DNA from: Actinacidiphila bryophytorum
Lineage (GTDB): Bacteria > Actinomycetota > Actinomycetes > Streptomycetales > Streptomycetaceae
DNA length: 64,000 nt
Direction: 5' to 3'
Assembly (NCBI RefSeq): GCF_016916835.1
Contig: NZ_JAFFIX010000017.1
Coordinates: forward strand, 1-64,000
Shown here one piece after another: positions 25,946 through 37,689 of this stretch; the first letter of the stretch is position 1, and each line of letters opens with the position of its first letter. The translations under genes and the position numbers were made by a program. The notes under the pieces are model-generated. The model was given only the letters and a program-made list of their open reading frames with translations. It was not told where the DNA came from and ran no database searches.

Positions 25946-27490
25946 CTATCCCTGCACCTGGCCCAGCCAGGCGAGCGTCCTGCGGATCTCGGCCGGGAAG
26001 GGGTGGTGCGGGCCGTGCACCCGGCCCGCGTCGTAGAGCAGCCGGGTCAGGACGTCGCGGGCGCCCGCCCGGTCGCCGACCGACAGCAGCAGGTGGGCGG
26101 TCCTGCGGCGGATGTCCAGCGGTGTGCCGGGGCTGGTGGCGGAGTACTGCTCGAAATAGGGCAGCAGGACCCGGTATTCGGCCAGCGCGGCCCGTGGGTC
26201 ACCGAGGTGTTCCAGGCACTGCGCCGCCTCGTAGCGGAACTGCAGCGCCTGGCGGTCGGCGCCGCCGTACTGCGAGGCGAACTCCTCCGACAGCCGGCGC
26301 AGTTCCGGCAGCGCCCTGCGGTACTGCCCGTCCTCCATCAGCGTCGCCGCATACTGCTTGCGCAGGGCACGCAGGACCGGTGAGTGCTCGCCGTGCTTCT
26401 CAGCCGCCGCCGGGATTATCCCGCCGAGCAGGTCGACGGCCTGGGTGATCCGGCCCGCGTCGAGCAGCCGCTTCACCTCGTCGACCGCCGCCGCCAGGTC
26501 GGCCCCCTTCGGCTCGTGCGCCGGCCGCGGGGGCGGCGGCGCGGGCACCGGGGGTGCCTGGGCGTGCGCGGCTGCCTGGTCGGGCCAGGGGGCCTGCGGG
26601 CGCAGGAAGGGCCTCGTGGGGTCGAGCGGACCGGGCGTGCGGTGCGCGGAGCCCGGCGGCGGAAGCAGCGCGGCCAGTTCGCGGTAGACGTCCTGCGCAC
26701 CGGCGGGGCGGTGCTCCGGGTCCTTGGCCAGCAGCCGCAGCACCAGGGACTCCAGCTGCTCCGGCACCTCCGGGCGCAGCTGGCGCAGCGGCACGGGCGC
26801 CTCGTGCAGATGCCGGTGCAGCACCCCGAGCGCCGTGGTGCCCGCGAACGGCACATTCCCGCTGAGCAGTTCGTGCAGCAGCACCCCGAGCGCGTACAGG
26901 TCGGTGCGCGGGCCGACCGCGCCGCCCATCGCCTGCTCCGGCGCCATGTACGCCGGACTGCCGATCGGCGAACCGGTGTGCGTCAGCCGGGTCGTGTCGG
27001 TGTCCATCACCGACGCGACCCCCAGGTCGAGCACGGTGAGGGTGCCGTCGGGCCGCACCATCACATTGCGCGGCTTGAGGTCGCGGTGGACGATCGGCAC
27101 GGCGTGGACCGCGGACAGCACCGCACACAGCTGTGCGGCCACCGCGACGGCCCACGGCCACGGGTAGGGCTCGTGCTCGGCAAGGTGGTCGCCGAGGTCG
27201 GCCCCCTCCACGTACTGCATCACCAGATACAGCTCGTCGCCGTCCGCCCCCGCGTCATGGACCGTCACCAGGCCCGGGTGGTCGACCTGGGCGGTGACCC
27301 GGCACTCCCGGTCGAAGCGCCGGCGCAGCTCGTCCGCCTCGTCCCCGCCGGCGACCTTGTCCGGTCGCAGCAGCTTCACCGCGACCCGGCGGTCCAGCCG
27401 CCGGTCGTAGGCGGTCCACACCTGGCCCATGCCGCCCTGGCCGATGACGGTGGCCAGTTCGTACCGGCCGGCGATGAGCCGACCGATCAC
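25946..27490 (-). CDS. soluble Ser/Thr protein kinase with TPR-like C-terminus
   Basis: 514 residues. Kinase domain at 8-275: glycine loop IGQGGMGQVW, lysine K39 in VAVKLL, catalytic loop IVHRDLKPRNVMV with D137, DLG (not DFG) with D155, then SPAYMAPEQ. A proline-rich linker (315-345) is followed by about 170 residues of helical repeats (RRALPELRRLSEEFASQYGG, AAQCLEHLGDPRAALAEYRV) that look like TPRs. No transmembrane helix or PASTA domain is present, so it is cytosolic. The start GTG at 27490 overlaps the upstream membrane-protein stop by four bases (GTGA) with GGAGGAGG before it, so kinase and membrane protein are coupled and the latter may be sensor or substrate. Confidence 0.92.
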   Translation of the reverse strand: MIGRLIAGRYELATVIGQGGMGQVWTAYDRRLDRRVAVKLLRPDKVAGGDEADELRRRFDRECRVTAQVDHPGLVTVHDAGADGDELYLVMQYVEGADLGDHLAEHEPYPWPWAVAVAAQLCAVLSAVHAVPIVHRDLKPRNVMVRPDGTLTVLDLGVASVMDTDTTRLTHTGSPIGSPAYMAPEQAMGGAVGPRTDLYALGVLLHELLSGNVPFAGTTALGVLHRHLHEAPVPLRQLRPEVPEQLESLVLRLLAKDPEHRPAGAQDVYRELAALLPPPGSAHRTPGPLDPTRPFLRPQAPWPDQAAAHAQAPPVPAPPPPRPAHEPKGADLAAAVDEVKRLLDAGRITQAVDLLGGIIPAAAEKHGEHSPVLRALRKQYAATLMEDGQYRRALPELRRLSEEFASQYGGADRQALQFRYEAAQCLEHLGDPRAALAEYRVLLPYFEQYSATSPGTPLDIRRRTAHLLLSVGDRAGARDVLTRLLYDAGRVHGPHHPFPAEIRRTLAWLGQVQG

Positions 27491-28164
27491 CGGCCCTCCT
27501 CCTTGCGGAGGTAGTCGCTCAACTCGTCCAGCTCGGCTCGCACCTGGTCGATCCGCGGCGCGGGCGCCGGGGTCTGCGACGGCATGGGCACGGGGGTGTG
27601 CGACGGCATCGGATTCTGCGGCACGGGGCTGTGGTGCACCGGGTTCTGGCTCATCGGGTTCTGCGGCACGGAGGTCTGCGGCGGCACCGGCGCCTGGGTC
27701 TGCAGGGGCGCCGTCGCGGTTATCCCGCCGTGCGCAGGACCGGTGTGCATCGGCCCGGGCATCGGGCCGTACCCGGTCGTGTACGGGTTCGGCGGGTAGC
27801 CGGCCGGCATCCCGTACCCGGCGGGAGGAGTGTCCTTGCGCCTGAGGTCCGTGACCAGGTAGTAGGCGGGAGTCCCGAGCATGCACACCAGCACGGTCAG
27901 CGTGCCCACGTTGGACTGCCAGCTGTCGGTGTTGTCGTTGGCCATCCCGATCAGCGTGTAACCGACGATGATCGCGACGATGTCGAGCACCATCAGCACC
28001 CAGTCCAGCGGATTCCGCCGCACTATGGCCAGCCGCAGCAGCGAGCCCCACGCGAGGAAGCCGATCGACAGCACCGGCAGCGCGGTGAAGAGCACGCGCA
28101 GCCAGATCACTGCCGGCCGACCCGCGGGTCGGGGCTGCGGCGGGGCGATGCCGGGGCCGTACAT
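27487..28164 (-). CDS. integral membrane protein coupled to the Ser/Thr kinase
   Basis: 225 residues. After a short Pro-rich start (MYGPGIAPPQPRP) come four hydrophobic segments between residues 18 and 110. A long cytoplasmic Pro/Gln/Met/Thr-rich tail with imperfect repeats (SQNPVHHSPVPQNPMPSHTP) follows, and a terminal amphipathic helix (RIDQVRAELDELSDYLRKEE). The family is not recognised. The ATG at 28164 has AGGAG 6 bases upstream. The Thr/Ser-rich tail next to a kinase makes phosphorylation plausible; that is inference from the four-base overlap and composition only. Confidence 0.7.
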   Translation of the reverse strand: MYGPGIAPPQPRPAGRPAVIWLRVLFTALPVLSIGFLAWGSLLRLAIVRRNPLDWVLMVLDIVAIIVGYTLIGMANDNTDSWQSNVGTLTVLVCMLGTPAYYLVTDLRRKDTPPAGYGMPAGYPPNPYTTGYGPMPGPMHTGPAHGGITATAPLQTQAPVPPQTSVPQNPMSQNPVHHSPVPQNPMPSHTPVPMPSQTPAPAPRIDQVRAELDELSDYLRKEEGR

Positions 28165-28248
28165 CTGGTGCTCCTGGTCGTCGAAGCGGATGGCTAGTCG
28201 AGAGCGTATCGGCCGCAACGGACAGGCGGCGCCCCTTCGACGACGGCC

Positions 28249-28257
28249 TGTGGATAA
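28249..28257 (-). promoter_or_regulatory. single consensus DnaA box
   Basis: TGTGGATAA, the complement of TTATCCACA, directly abuts the methylase stop codon and lies about 85 bases upstream of the membrane-protein/kinase pair. It is one isolated 9-mer, so it may be chance. Confidence 0.4.
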
Positions 28258-30315
28258 CTATCCGGGCCGCACCGTACCGTCCGTCAGCCCGTCGTAAAGG
28301 CCCTGGATGAGCTGGTCGCCGAGCGCGGTCGCCTGACGCAGCGTCTCCTCGAACGCGGCCAGGGTGCGGAAGCGCTCGCCGTAGCGCCGCTGGTCGGCCA
28401 GCGGCAGCCGCGGCACCTGCAGGCGGCGCACGTCGAGCCGGGTGGATGTCGAAGCGAAGCTGCTGGCCTGGCGGTTGTTGGCGGTGCCGCGCAGGAAGCC
28501 GGCCAGGAACCACGGGTCGAGCGCGGCGGTGTCGGGCCGCAGCAGGTACACGTTGCGGCCCAGCGCCGCGCCCGCCGAGGCGCCGTCGACCACCCGGGCC
28601 ACGGCGCCGCCGCCGAGGACCGGCACCACCACGTCGCCCTCCTCGACCAGCACCGGCTCCTCGACGGTGCCGTCGGGACGGCCCGGCGGGAGCAGCCCGG
28701 TCGGGGCGCCGCCGACGACCACGTCGTGCTCGGTCAGCACGGCGTGGGCCGCCGCCGAGCCGTCAGCCCGGGCGGTTCCGCCGCCGCCGGGGCGCATCAG
28801 CAGCGCCCCGGCGCGGGCGAGTTCGCCCACCGTCGTGGTCGGCCAGCGCGCCGGCTCGCCCGCCGCGGGGGGCACGGGGGCCGTCTCAGCGGTGCGCCGC
28901 AGGGTCCTCGCCAGCCGGTCCCGCACAGACTCCAGCGCGGCGGCGCCGCCTTCGGCGGTGGGCGGCGGCAGGTGCCGCGCGGGGGTCACGTCCACCTCGT
29001 CGTCGAGCAGTTCGACGACGGGCAGCGTGCGGTTGAGCCCGGGACGATCGGGCACGGAACCGTGCCGGTCGAAGGCCGCCCAGGTGTCGAGGACCGCTGC
29101 ACTGACGGCGTACCAGGGCGTCCGCTCCGGGCCGTGCCCGGGTATTCCGGCCGCGTCGAAGACCAGCAGGTCCCCCGGCGGGCGCCCCTCGGGGTCCGGC
29201 TTGCGCAACACCCACAGGTGGAGCGGGAGTCCGTACGGGGGCGCGGATCCCGCGGGCAGCGCCACCACCGCGCGCAGCGCGCCGCGGCGCAGCAGGTCGG
29301 CGCGGACCCGGCGGCCGCTGCGGCGGGACGCCGCCGCGGGCGGCATCAGCATCACGACGGTCCCGCCGTCGCGGACATGGGCCAGCGAGTGCTGCAGCCA
29401 GGCGAGCTCCGACTCGGTGCGGGCAGGGAAGCCGTACTCCCAGCGCGCGTCGTAACCCAGCTCGTCGTGGCCCCAGTTGCGGTCGTTGAAGGGCGGGTGG
29501 CACAGGACGGCGTCCACCGCCAGCTCGCGGAAGGCGTCCTCGCGCAGGCTGTCCCCCGACCTGACACGCACGCGCACGGCGGGGTCGGTGGCCATCGCCA
29601 GCCGCAGCGCGGTGAGCGCGGCCAGCTCGGGGTCGATCTCCTGCGCGTGGACGGACTCGGCGGCCTCCGACGCGCACAGCAGGGCGCCGCTGCCGCAGGC
29701 GGGGTCGAGCACGCTGCCGGGACTCTCACCTGCGAGGGCCGCCATCAGCTCGGCAGGCCCCGGCGGGGTGAGGGTGAACTGCCGCGAATTGGCGTCGAGA
29801 TAGCGGCCGAAGAGGAACTCGTAGGTCTCGGCGGGACCGGTGTCCTCGGCGAACTTCGCTGCCGTGCGCAGCAACGGCACCGCGTCGTCGAGCCGGTCGG
29901 GGATCCGCACCGGGTGCTCGGGGCCGAACCGCGCGGTGAGCACCGTCTCCATCTCGGCCGGCAGCCGGGCGGCGAACTCGTCGTCGGTGTCCGCACTGTA
30001 GCTGACGGAGATGGCGGGGTCGCCCTGGAGGAGCATCAGCAGGGACCCCGCCACGCGCAGCGCCGCGGGCACGCCCTCGGGATGGCTGTCGGCCCGCTGC
30101 CACAGCCGTTCGTGCAGCGGCACCGAGGGGAGCTTGCCCTGCTCCTGCAGCCAGCGCTCGACCGCGGACAGCTCGTAGGTGGGGCTGGTGTCGGACCCGC
30201 CGACGGGTTTGGGGAAGTCGTCGTGGCGCCGGCGCCAGTTGCTGACGGCGGCCCTTCCGACTCCGGCCAGCCTGGCGATCCCCGCCGCCGTCACCTCACT
30301 CGCGTGCTCGGGCAC
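28258..30315 (-). CDS. HTH - N6-DNA methylase - specificity-like fusion protein
   Basis: 685 residues. Residues 5-70 form an excisionase-like HTH (IARLAGVGRAAVSNWRRRHD). Residues 165-430 form a type I-like N6 methylase with SAM motif I SVLDPACGSGALLC (D204 region). The catalytic motif IV reads CHPPFND, with histidine 273 replacing the usual Asn/Asp of (N/D)PPF. Residues 500-685 resemble a HsdS target-recognition half with the closing coiled coil (LPLADQRRYGERFRTLAAFE). No restriction subunit is nearby. The GTG at 30315 follows GAAGGAGAGG. It may be an orphan methylase or a catalytically altered DNA-binding regulator. It is divergent from the lipoprotein gene. Confidence 0.85.
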   Translation of the reverse strand: MPEHASEVTAAGIARLAGVGRAAVSNWRRRHDDFPKPVGGSDTSPTYELSAVERWLQEQGKLPSVPLHERLWQRADSHPEGVPAALRVAGSLLMLLQGDPAISVSYSADTDDEFAARLPAEMETVLTARFGPEHPVRIPDRLDDAVPLLRTAAKFAEDTGPAETYEFLFGRYLDANSRQFTLTPPGPAELMAALAGESPGSVLDPACGSGALLCASEAAESVHAQEIDPELAALTALRLAMATDPAVRVRVRSGDSLREDAFRELAVDAVLCHPPFNDRNWGHDELGYDARWEYGFPARTESELAWLQHSLAHVRDGGTVVMLMPPAAASRRSGRRVRADLLRRGALRAVVALPAGSAPPYGLPLHLWVLRKPDPEGRPPGDLLVFDAAGIPGHGPERTPWYAVSAAVLDTWAAFDRHGSVPDRPGLNRTLPVVELLDDEVDVTPARHLPPPTAEGGAAALESVRDRLARTLRRTAETAPVPPAAGEPARWPTTTVGELARAGALLMRPGGGGTARADGSAAAHAVLTEHDVVVGGAPTGLLPPGRPDGTVEEPVLVEEGDVVVPVLGGGAVARVVDGASAGAALGRNVYLLRPDTAALDPWFLAGFLRGTANNRQASSFASTSTRLDVRRLQVPRLPLADQRRYGERFRTLAAFEETLRQATALGDQLIQGLYDGLTDGTVRPG

Positions 30316-30404
30316 GATCCTCTCCTTCCCCCGGTCGTCCGCGACACCTGCCGGTGTTCGTGGTGGCGAGCATACCCAGACCCGGTGCACGGACTCCTTC
30401 ACGA

Positions 30405-30481
30405 TGTGAACTTCACTCGTTCGAGAATTGGTGTTGACTCGGTTCACAGTCGAGTGCTGTCATGGTGGCAACGGTTCACAG
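30405..30481. promoter_or_regulatory. divergent promoter with clustered palindromes between methylase and lipoprotein genes
   Basis: The region holds gtgaacttcac (30406-30416, palindrome with one central base), ctcgttcgag (30416-30425) and a candidate -35 TTGACT (30434-30439) for the plus-strand gene. Two direct copies of cggttcacag lie at 30440-30449 and 30472-30481, 32 bp or three helical turns apart. gttcaca is also the complement of tgtgaac at 30405-30411, and cactcg (30414-30419) is the inverse of cgagtg (30451-30456). The density suggests a regulator binding both promoters; the HTH of the methylase is a candidate. Confidence 0.5.
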
Positions 30482-30519
30482 GGCCAGCGAGGCCCGCCGA
30501 ACAACTGGGGGGAATTCCC

Positions 30520-31227
30520 ATGTCCACGATGTCTCTCGCCCGGCTCGCCGCCGCAGGCACCGTCGTCGCTGTCCTCGCGATCGGCACCGCTGCCTGCGGT
30601 CCGTCGGACGACTCCGCCTCCTCGGCGGGCAAGTCCGGCACGACAGCCGGGGCGACTGGCAGCACGGCGGGCACCGCCCCGTCGGCCTCCGCGTCCGCGT
30701 CCACGCCCGCACAGAAGAAAGAGGACAAGCCGGCGGTGAAGGCGGCCTTCAAGGGGGACGGCACCTTCCAGGTCGGCAGCGACATCAAGCCCGGCACCTA
30801 CAAGACCAGCGGGAACGACGACGGCATGTGCTACTGGGAGCGGGACAAGGACGCCAAGGCCGACACCGACTCGATCCTGGCCAACGACACGGTCGCCGGC
30901 AGCAGCTATGTGACGATCAAGCCGACGGACAAGATCTTCACCTCGACGGACTGCAAGGACTGGTTCGCGGCCGGGGCGGACAAGCCCGGGGCACCGAAGA
31001 CGTCGATGGGCGACGGCATGTACAAGGTGGGCACGGACATAGCCGCCGGCACCTACAAGGCCAAGGGCGGGGAGACCTGCTACTGGGAGCGCACCAAGGA
31101 CGCGCTGCACGACGTGGACTCGATACTGGCCAACGACAACGTCACCGGTCAGGGCGTGGTCACCATCACCGCCAAGGACGCCTACTTCAAGACGGCCGGC
31201 TGCGGCACCTGGACCAAGACCGGCTGA
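30520..31227 (+). CDS. lipoprotein with two tandem copies of a Cys-containing beta domain
   Basis: 235 residues. Lipobox GTAAC (cysteine near residue 26) and a Ser/Thr/Ala linker precede two homologous units of about 70 residues. The first runs from GDGTFQVGSDIKPGTYKTSG through CYWERDKDA and DSILANDTVAG to TDCKDW. The second runs from GDGMYKVGTDIAAGTYKAKG through CYWERTKDA and DSILANDNVTG to AGCGTW. Each unit has two cysteines that probably form a disulphide. The function of the repeat, common in actinobacterial surface proteins, is unknown. The ATG at 30520 has a GGGGGG-type site upstream. It is divergent from the methylase. Confidence 0.8.
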   Translation: MSTMSLARLAAAGTVVAVLAIGTAACGPSDDSASSAGKSGTTAGATGSTAGTAPSASASASTPAQKKEDKPAVKAAFKGDGTFQVGSDIKPGTYKTSGNDDGMCYWERDKDAKADTDSILANDTVAGSSYVTIKPTDKIFTSTDCKDWFAAGADKPGAPKTSMGDGMYKVGTDIAAGTYKAKGGETCYWERTKDALHDVDSILANDNVTGQGVVTITAKDAYFKTAGCGTWTKTG

Positions 31228-31324
31228 GCCGGGCAGGCTCGTCCGTCCCATGGGTCCCGCGCGGACAGGCTTGTCCCGTATCTTTTCCCGCAGACCCCGA
31301 CCCCGCTTCCTCGGGAGGACGACG

Positions 31325-32926
31325 ATGGACAGGGCCGAGGCCGTCATACCGCACAAGAGCGGTGAGGCCGAGCCGAGCGCCGCCTCGCCGGGCAGTACCG
31401 GCCTGGCGGGTCTGCGGGAACGGATAGCCGGGGCGCGCCTGGACCCCTACCTGCTGGCGACCGCCTTCTTCGTCGCCTACCTCCTGCTGTCGCTGGTCCG
31501 CTACCGCCGGATGCTGACGATGTCGTGGGACCTGGGCATCTTCGAGCAGGCCGTGAAGGGCTACGCGCATCTGCACGCGCCGATCACCCAGCTGAAGGGT
31601 CCCGGGTTCAACGCGCTCGGCGACCACTTCAGCCCGGTGACCGCGCTGATCGCGCCCTTCTACCGGGTCTTCCCGACACCGGTGACGCTGCTGGTGGCCC
31701 AGGCGCTGCTGTTCGGGGTGTCGGTGATCCCGGTCACCCGGGGTGCGGGGCTGCTGCTGGGGCGGGGGCGCGGGCTGGCGGTGGGCGTGGCCTACGGGCT
31801 GTCGTGGGGGGTGCAGCGGGCAGTCGACTTCGACTTCCACGAGATCGCCTTCGCGATGCCGCTGCTGGCCTTCTCCCTGGAGGCGGTGGTCCGCAGGCGC
31901 TGGGCTCCCGCGCTGTGGTGGGCGCTGCCCCTGGTGCTGGTCAAGGAGGACCTGGGGGTCACGGCGGCGACAATCGGCGCGATCGTGTGGTGGCGCACCC
32001 GGGAGGGTGCGGAGCAGGAGGCGGCCGTCCCGGCGCAGGCGGCGCGGGAGGGCCAGCAGGCGGACGGTGCGGCCGCGGGCGACGGGGCCGGCCCGGACGG
32101 GCAAGGGCAGGACGGCACCACGGGAGGGGGTGACCAGGTGGCAGCGCCGCTGAGCGACGCAGAGCGGTACGGGCCGTGGGCGATCGGGCTGATCGGCTTC
32201 GGGGTGGCGGCGTCCGCGCTGGCCCTTGCGGTGGTGATCCCGGCCTTCCACGGCCCCGGGTACGACGCCTTCAACCACATCAACGGCGACGGCACGATGA
32301 CGGGGCACATCCCGTTCGGCACCGCGGTGCGCACACTGCTGTGGATACTGCTGCCGACCAGCGGGCTGCTGGCCCTGCGGTCACCGCTGTTCGTCGCGGC
32401 GCTGCCGACGATCGGCTGGCGCTTCCTGTCGCACTACCCGGAGAACTGGGGCACGGCCTGGCACTACAGCGCGGTGCTGATGCCGGTGGTCTTCCTGGCC
32501 CTGGTGGACGCGGCGGACAGGTCGCGGCACAGCAGGCAGCCGTGGCTGCGGTCGTACGCCTCGGGGGTGCCGGCGGCGGCGGTCGGTGCGGCGATGGCCC
32601 TGACCTTGTCGCTGCCGCTGGCCTCGCTCGGCCATACCGCCACCTACAAGGTCGACGCTCGCGCCAAGGAGATCCAGAAGGTGCTGAAGCTGATACCCGA
32701 CGGCGCCACCGTGGAGGCCAACGTCGGGCCGGTCAGCTGGCTGGTGGACCGCACCACCGTCTACTGGGTCGGCGGGACCAACGGTGTGGTGCCGCAGTAC
32801 ATCGCGATCGACAACTCCACCGGCTGGGTGCCCGACCCGATGAACTACGGGTCGCAGCTGCACCCGGGATCGACGTACACGATGCTCGCCAACCAGGACG
32901 GCTATGTGGTCCTGCGCCGCAACTAG
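31325..32926 (+). CDS. DUF2079 polytopic membrane protein (copy 2)
   Basis: 533 residues, colinear with the copy at 24359 and sharing its motifs almost unchanged (MSWDLGIFEQAVKGYAHLH, YGLSWGVQRAVDFDFHEIAF, SHYPENWGTAWHYSA, DGATVEANVGP). The main difference is a hydrophilic insertion of about 50 residues (EQEAAVPAQAAREGQQADGA and after) between the fifth and sixth membrane segments, presumably cytoplasmic. The N-terminal cytoplasmic part is shorter. GGGAGG lies 6 bases before the ATG. The role is probably the same GT-C-like membrane function on a related substrate; duplication within 7 kb implies an old local duplication. Confidence 0.88.
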   Translation: MDRAEAVIPHKSGEAEPSAASPGSTGLAGLRERIAGARLDPYLLATAFFVAYLLLSLVRYRRMLTMSWDLGIFEQAVKGYAHLHAPITQLKGPGFNALGDHFSPVTALIAPFYRVFPTPVTLLVAQALLFGVSVIPVTRGAGLLLGRGRGLAVGVAYGLSWGVQRAVDFDFHEIAFAMPLLAFSLEAVVRRRWAPALWWALPLVLVKEDLGVTAATIGAIVWWRTREGAEQEAAVPAQAAREGQQADGAAAGDGAGPDGQGQDGTTGGGDQVAAPLSDAERYGPWAIGLIGFGVAASALALAVVIPAFHGPGYDAFNHINGDGTMTGHIPFGTAVRTLLWILLPTSGLLALRSPLFVAALPTIGWRFLSHYPENWGTAWHYSAVLMPVVFLALVDAADRSRHSRQPWLRSYASGVPAAAVGAAMALTLSLPLASLGHTATYKVDARAKEIQKVLKLIPDGATVEANVGPVSWLVDRTTVYWVGGTNGVVPQYIAIDNSTGWVPDPMNYGSQLHPGSTYTMLANQDGYVVLRRN

Positions 32927-32941
32927 CCCCGGCTGGCCCGG

Positions 32942-33122
32942 CTAGGCCGTGTTTTGGAAGTCCCGCCTGCCCCGCGACGCCTGGCACGCACGCTCGCTGC
33001 GTTGTCGGAGTCGTCCGAGTAGGCCCACTACGAGGACGACCCTCCGCCTTGCGATCGCACGCACCGGACGCCGCGGGGCCCGCCCTGTGGGCGGACGGCG
33101 CTACTTCCAAAACACGGCCTAG
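32942..33122. repeat. 181-bp MITE-like element with perfect 20-bp terminal inverted repeats
   Basis: CTAGGCCGTGTTTTGGAAGT (32942-32961) is repeated as its exact complement at 33103-33122. The interior has further self-complementary segments, such as gtcgtcc...ggacgac around gtag...ctac, and no open frame of interest. An 11-bp direct repeat ctagccccggc flanks or overlaps the ends (32923-32933 and 33119-33129). It sits between convergent genes and starts 16 bases after the DUF2079 stop. It may be a non-autonomous transposon remnant or a dispersed intergenic palindrome also serving as bidirectional terminator. Confidence 0.7.
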
Positions 33123-33138
33123 CCCCGGCGAGCGGCGG

Positions 33139-34065
33139 CTAGCCGGCGACCGGGTAGTCGACGTAGGCGAAGTGGCGGCTGTCGGGGGACCAGCTGTTGA
33201 CGTTGAGGCTGCCCTGGCCGCCGAAGAAGGCGAGCAGGTCGCGGGGGGCGCCGCCGGCCGGGTCCAGCAGGCGCAACAGCACGTCGCGGTCGGCGGGGTG
33301 GCCCTCGGTGCCGGGCGGGAAGCTGATGTAGAGGATGTGGCGCCCGTCCGGGGAGGGGTGGGGGAACCAGTTGACGCGTTCGTCGGAGGTCAGCCGGGTC
33401 AGGCCGGAGCCGTCGGGGCGCATGCGGAAGAGCTGGGCGTGGCCCGGGGTGGTGGCGCCGTGCTCGGAGTTGAAGAGGATCCACTCGCCGTCCGGGGTGA
33501 ACTCCGGGCCGTCGGCAGGTGCCGGACTGTCCGTCAGCCGGGTGTCGGGGCCGCCCGCGGAAGGGAGGGTGAAGATGTTGCGGTAGCCCCATTCGTCACC
33601 GCCGTACGGCTCGACGCCGACGTAGGACAGGGTCAGCCCGTCCGGTGAGACGCCATGCAGGAAGTGCCGGAAGGGGCCGGGGCCACGGTCGTTGGTGACC
33701 CGGCGGGCGGGGCCGCCGGCGAAGGGCACCGCGTGGATGTGCCCGTCGCCTGCCGAGAGGTAGACGGTGGCGCCGTCGGGCGAGAGCACGTGGTCGTTGT
33801 TGGCGTCGGTGATGCCGCCGGTGTCGATGACCTCGGGCGGGACACCGTCGCCGGGTGCGGCGTCGGCGGGGATCCGCAGCAGCAGGCCGTCCTGGTTGAA
33901 GACCAGCCAGCGGCCGTCGGGGGACCAGTTCGGCGCTTCCAGAGCGCTGCCGGTGGTCTCGTGGACCAGCCGCGGCCGGCCGCCGTCGATGTCGCCGACC
34001 AGCAGCCGGGCGCGCTGCCCGGGGGCCAGCGGCCGTACGTTCGTCCCCGCACCGGTGATCGTCAC
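33139..34065 (-). CDS. TolB-like PD40 beta-propeller protein
   Basis: 308 residues with at least five PD40/WD40-like blades, each ending in the type phrase: NWSPDGRWLVFNQDG, VLSPDGATVYLSAGDG, GVSPDGLTLSYVGV, EFTPDGEWILFNSEHG, HPSPDGRHILYISF, SWSPDSRHFAYVDY. No signal peptide or enzymatic domain is present. Such proteins are predicted cytosolic propellers of unknown ligand, often annotated as TolB-like. The GTG at 34065 is the likely start; a TACAGT hexamer lies about 10 bases before it and no ribosome binding site is seen, so a leaderless transcript is possible. It converges on the DUF2079 gene across the inverted-repeat element. Confidence 0.8.
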   Translation of the reverse strand: MTITGAGTNVRPLAPGQRARLLVGDIDGGRPRLVHETTGSALEAPNWSPDGRWLVFNQDGLLLRIPADAAPGDGVPPEVIDTGGITDANNDHVLSPDGATVYLSAGDGHIHAVPFAGGPARRVTNDRGPGPFRHFLHGVSPDGLTLSYVGVEPYGGDEWGYRNIFTLPSAGGPDTRLTDSPAPADGPEFTPDGEWILFNSEHGATTPGHAQLFRMRPDGSGLTRLTSDERVNWFPHPSPDGRHILYISFPPGTEGHPADRDVLLRLLDPAGGAPRDLLAFFGGQGSLNVNSWSPDSRHFAYVDYPVAG

Positions 34066-34149
34066 GCGGGCACTGTAACCGCCGGCGGGTCGGCGGCCCC
34101 CGGCCGGGGCCTGGGCGGGCACAGGGCCGGGGGCCAGGGAGCAGGGGGC

Positions 34150-37689
<3,540 letters not shown>

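Noticed and set aside
32942..33122. Complete insertion sequence
   Set aside because: Only 181 bp, with no frame long enough for a transposase; at most a non-autonomous remnant.
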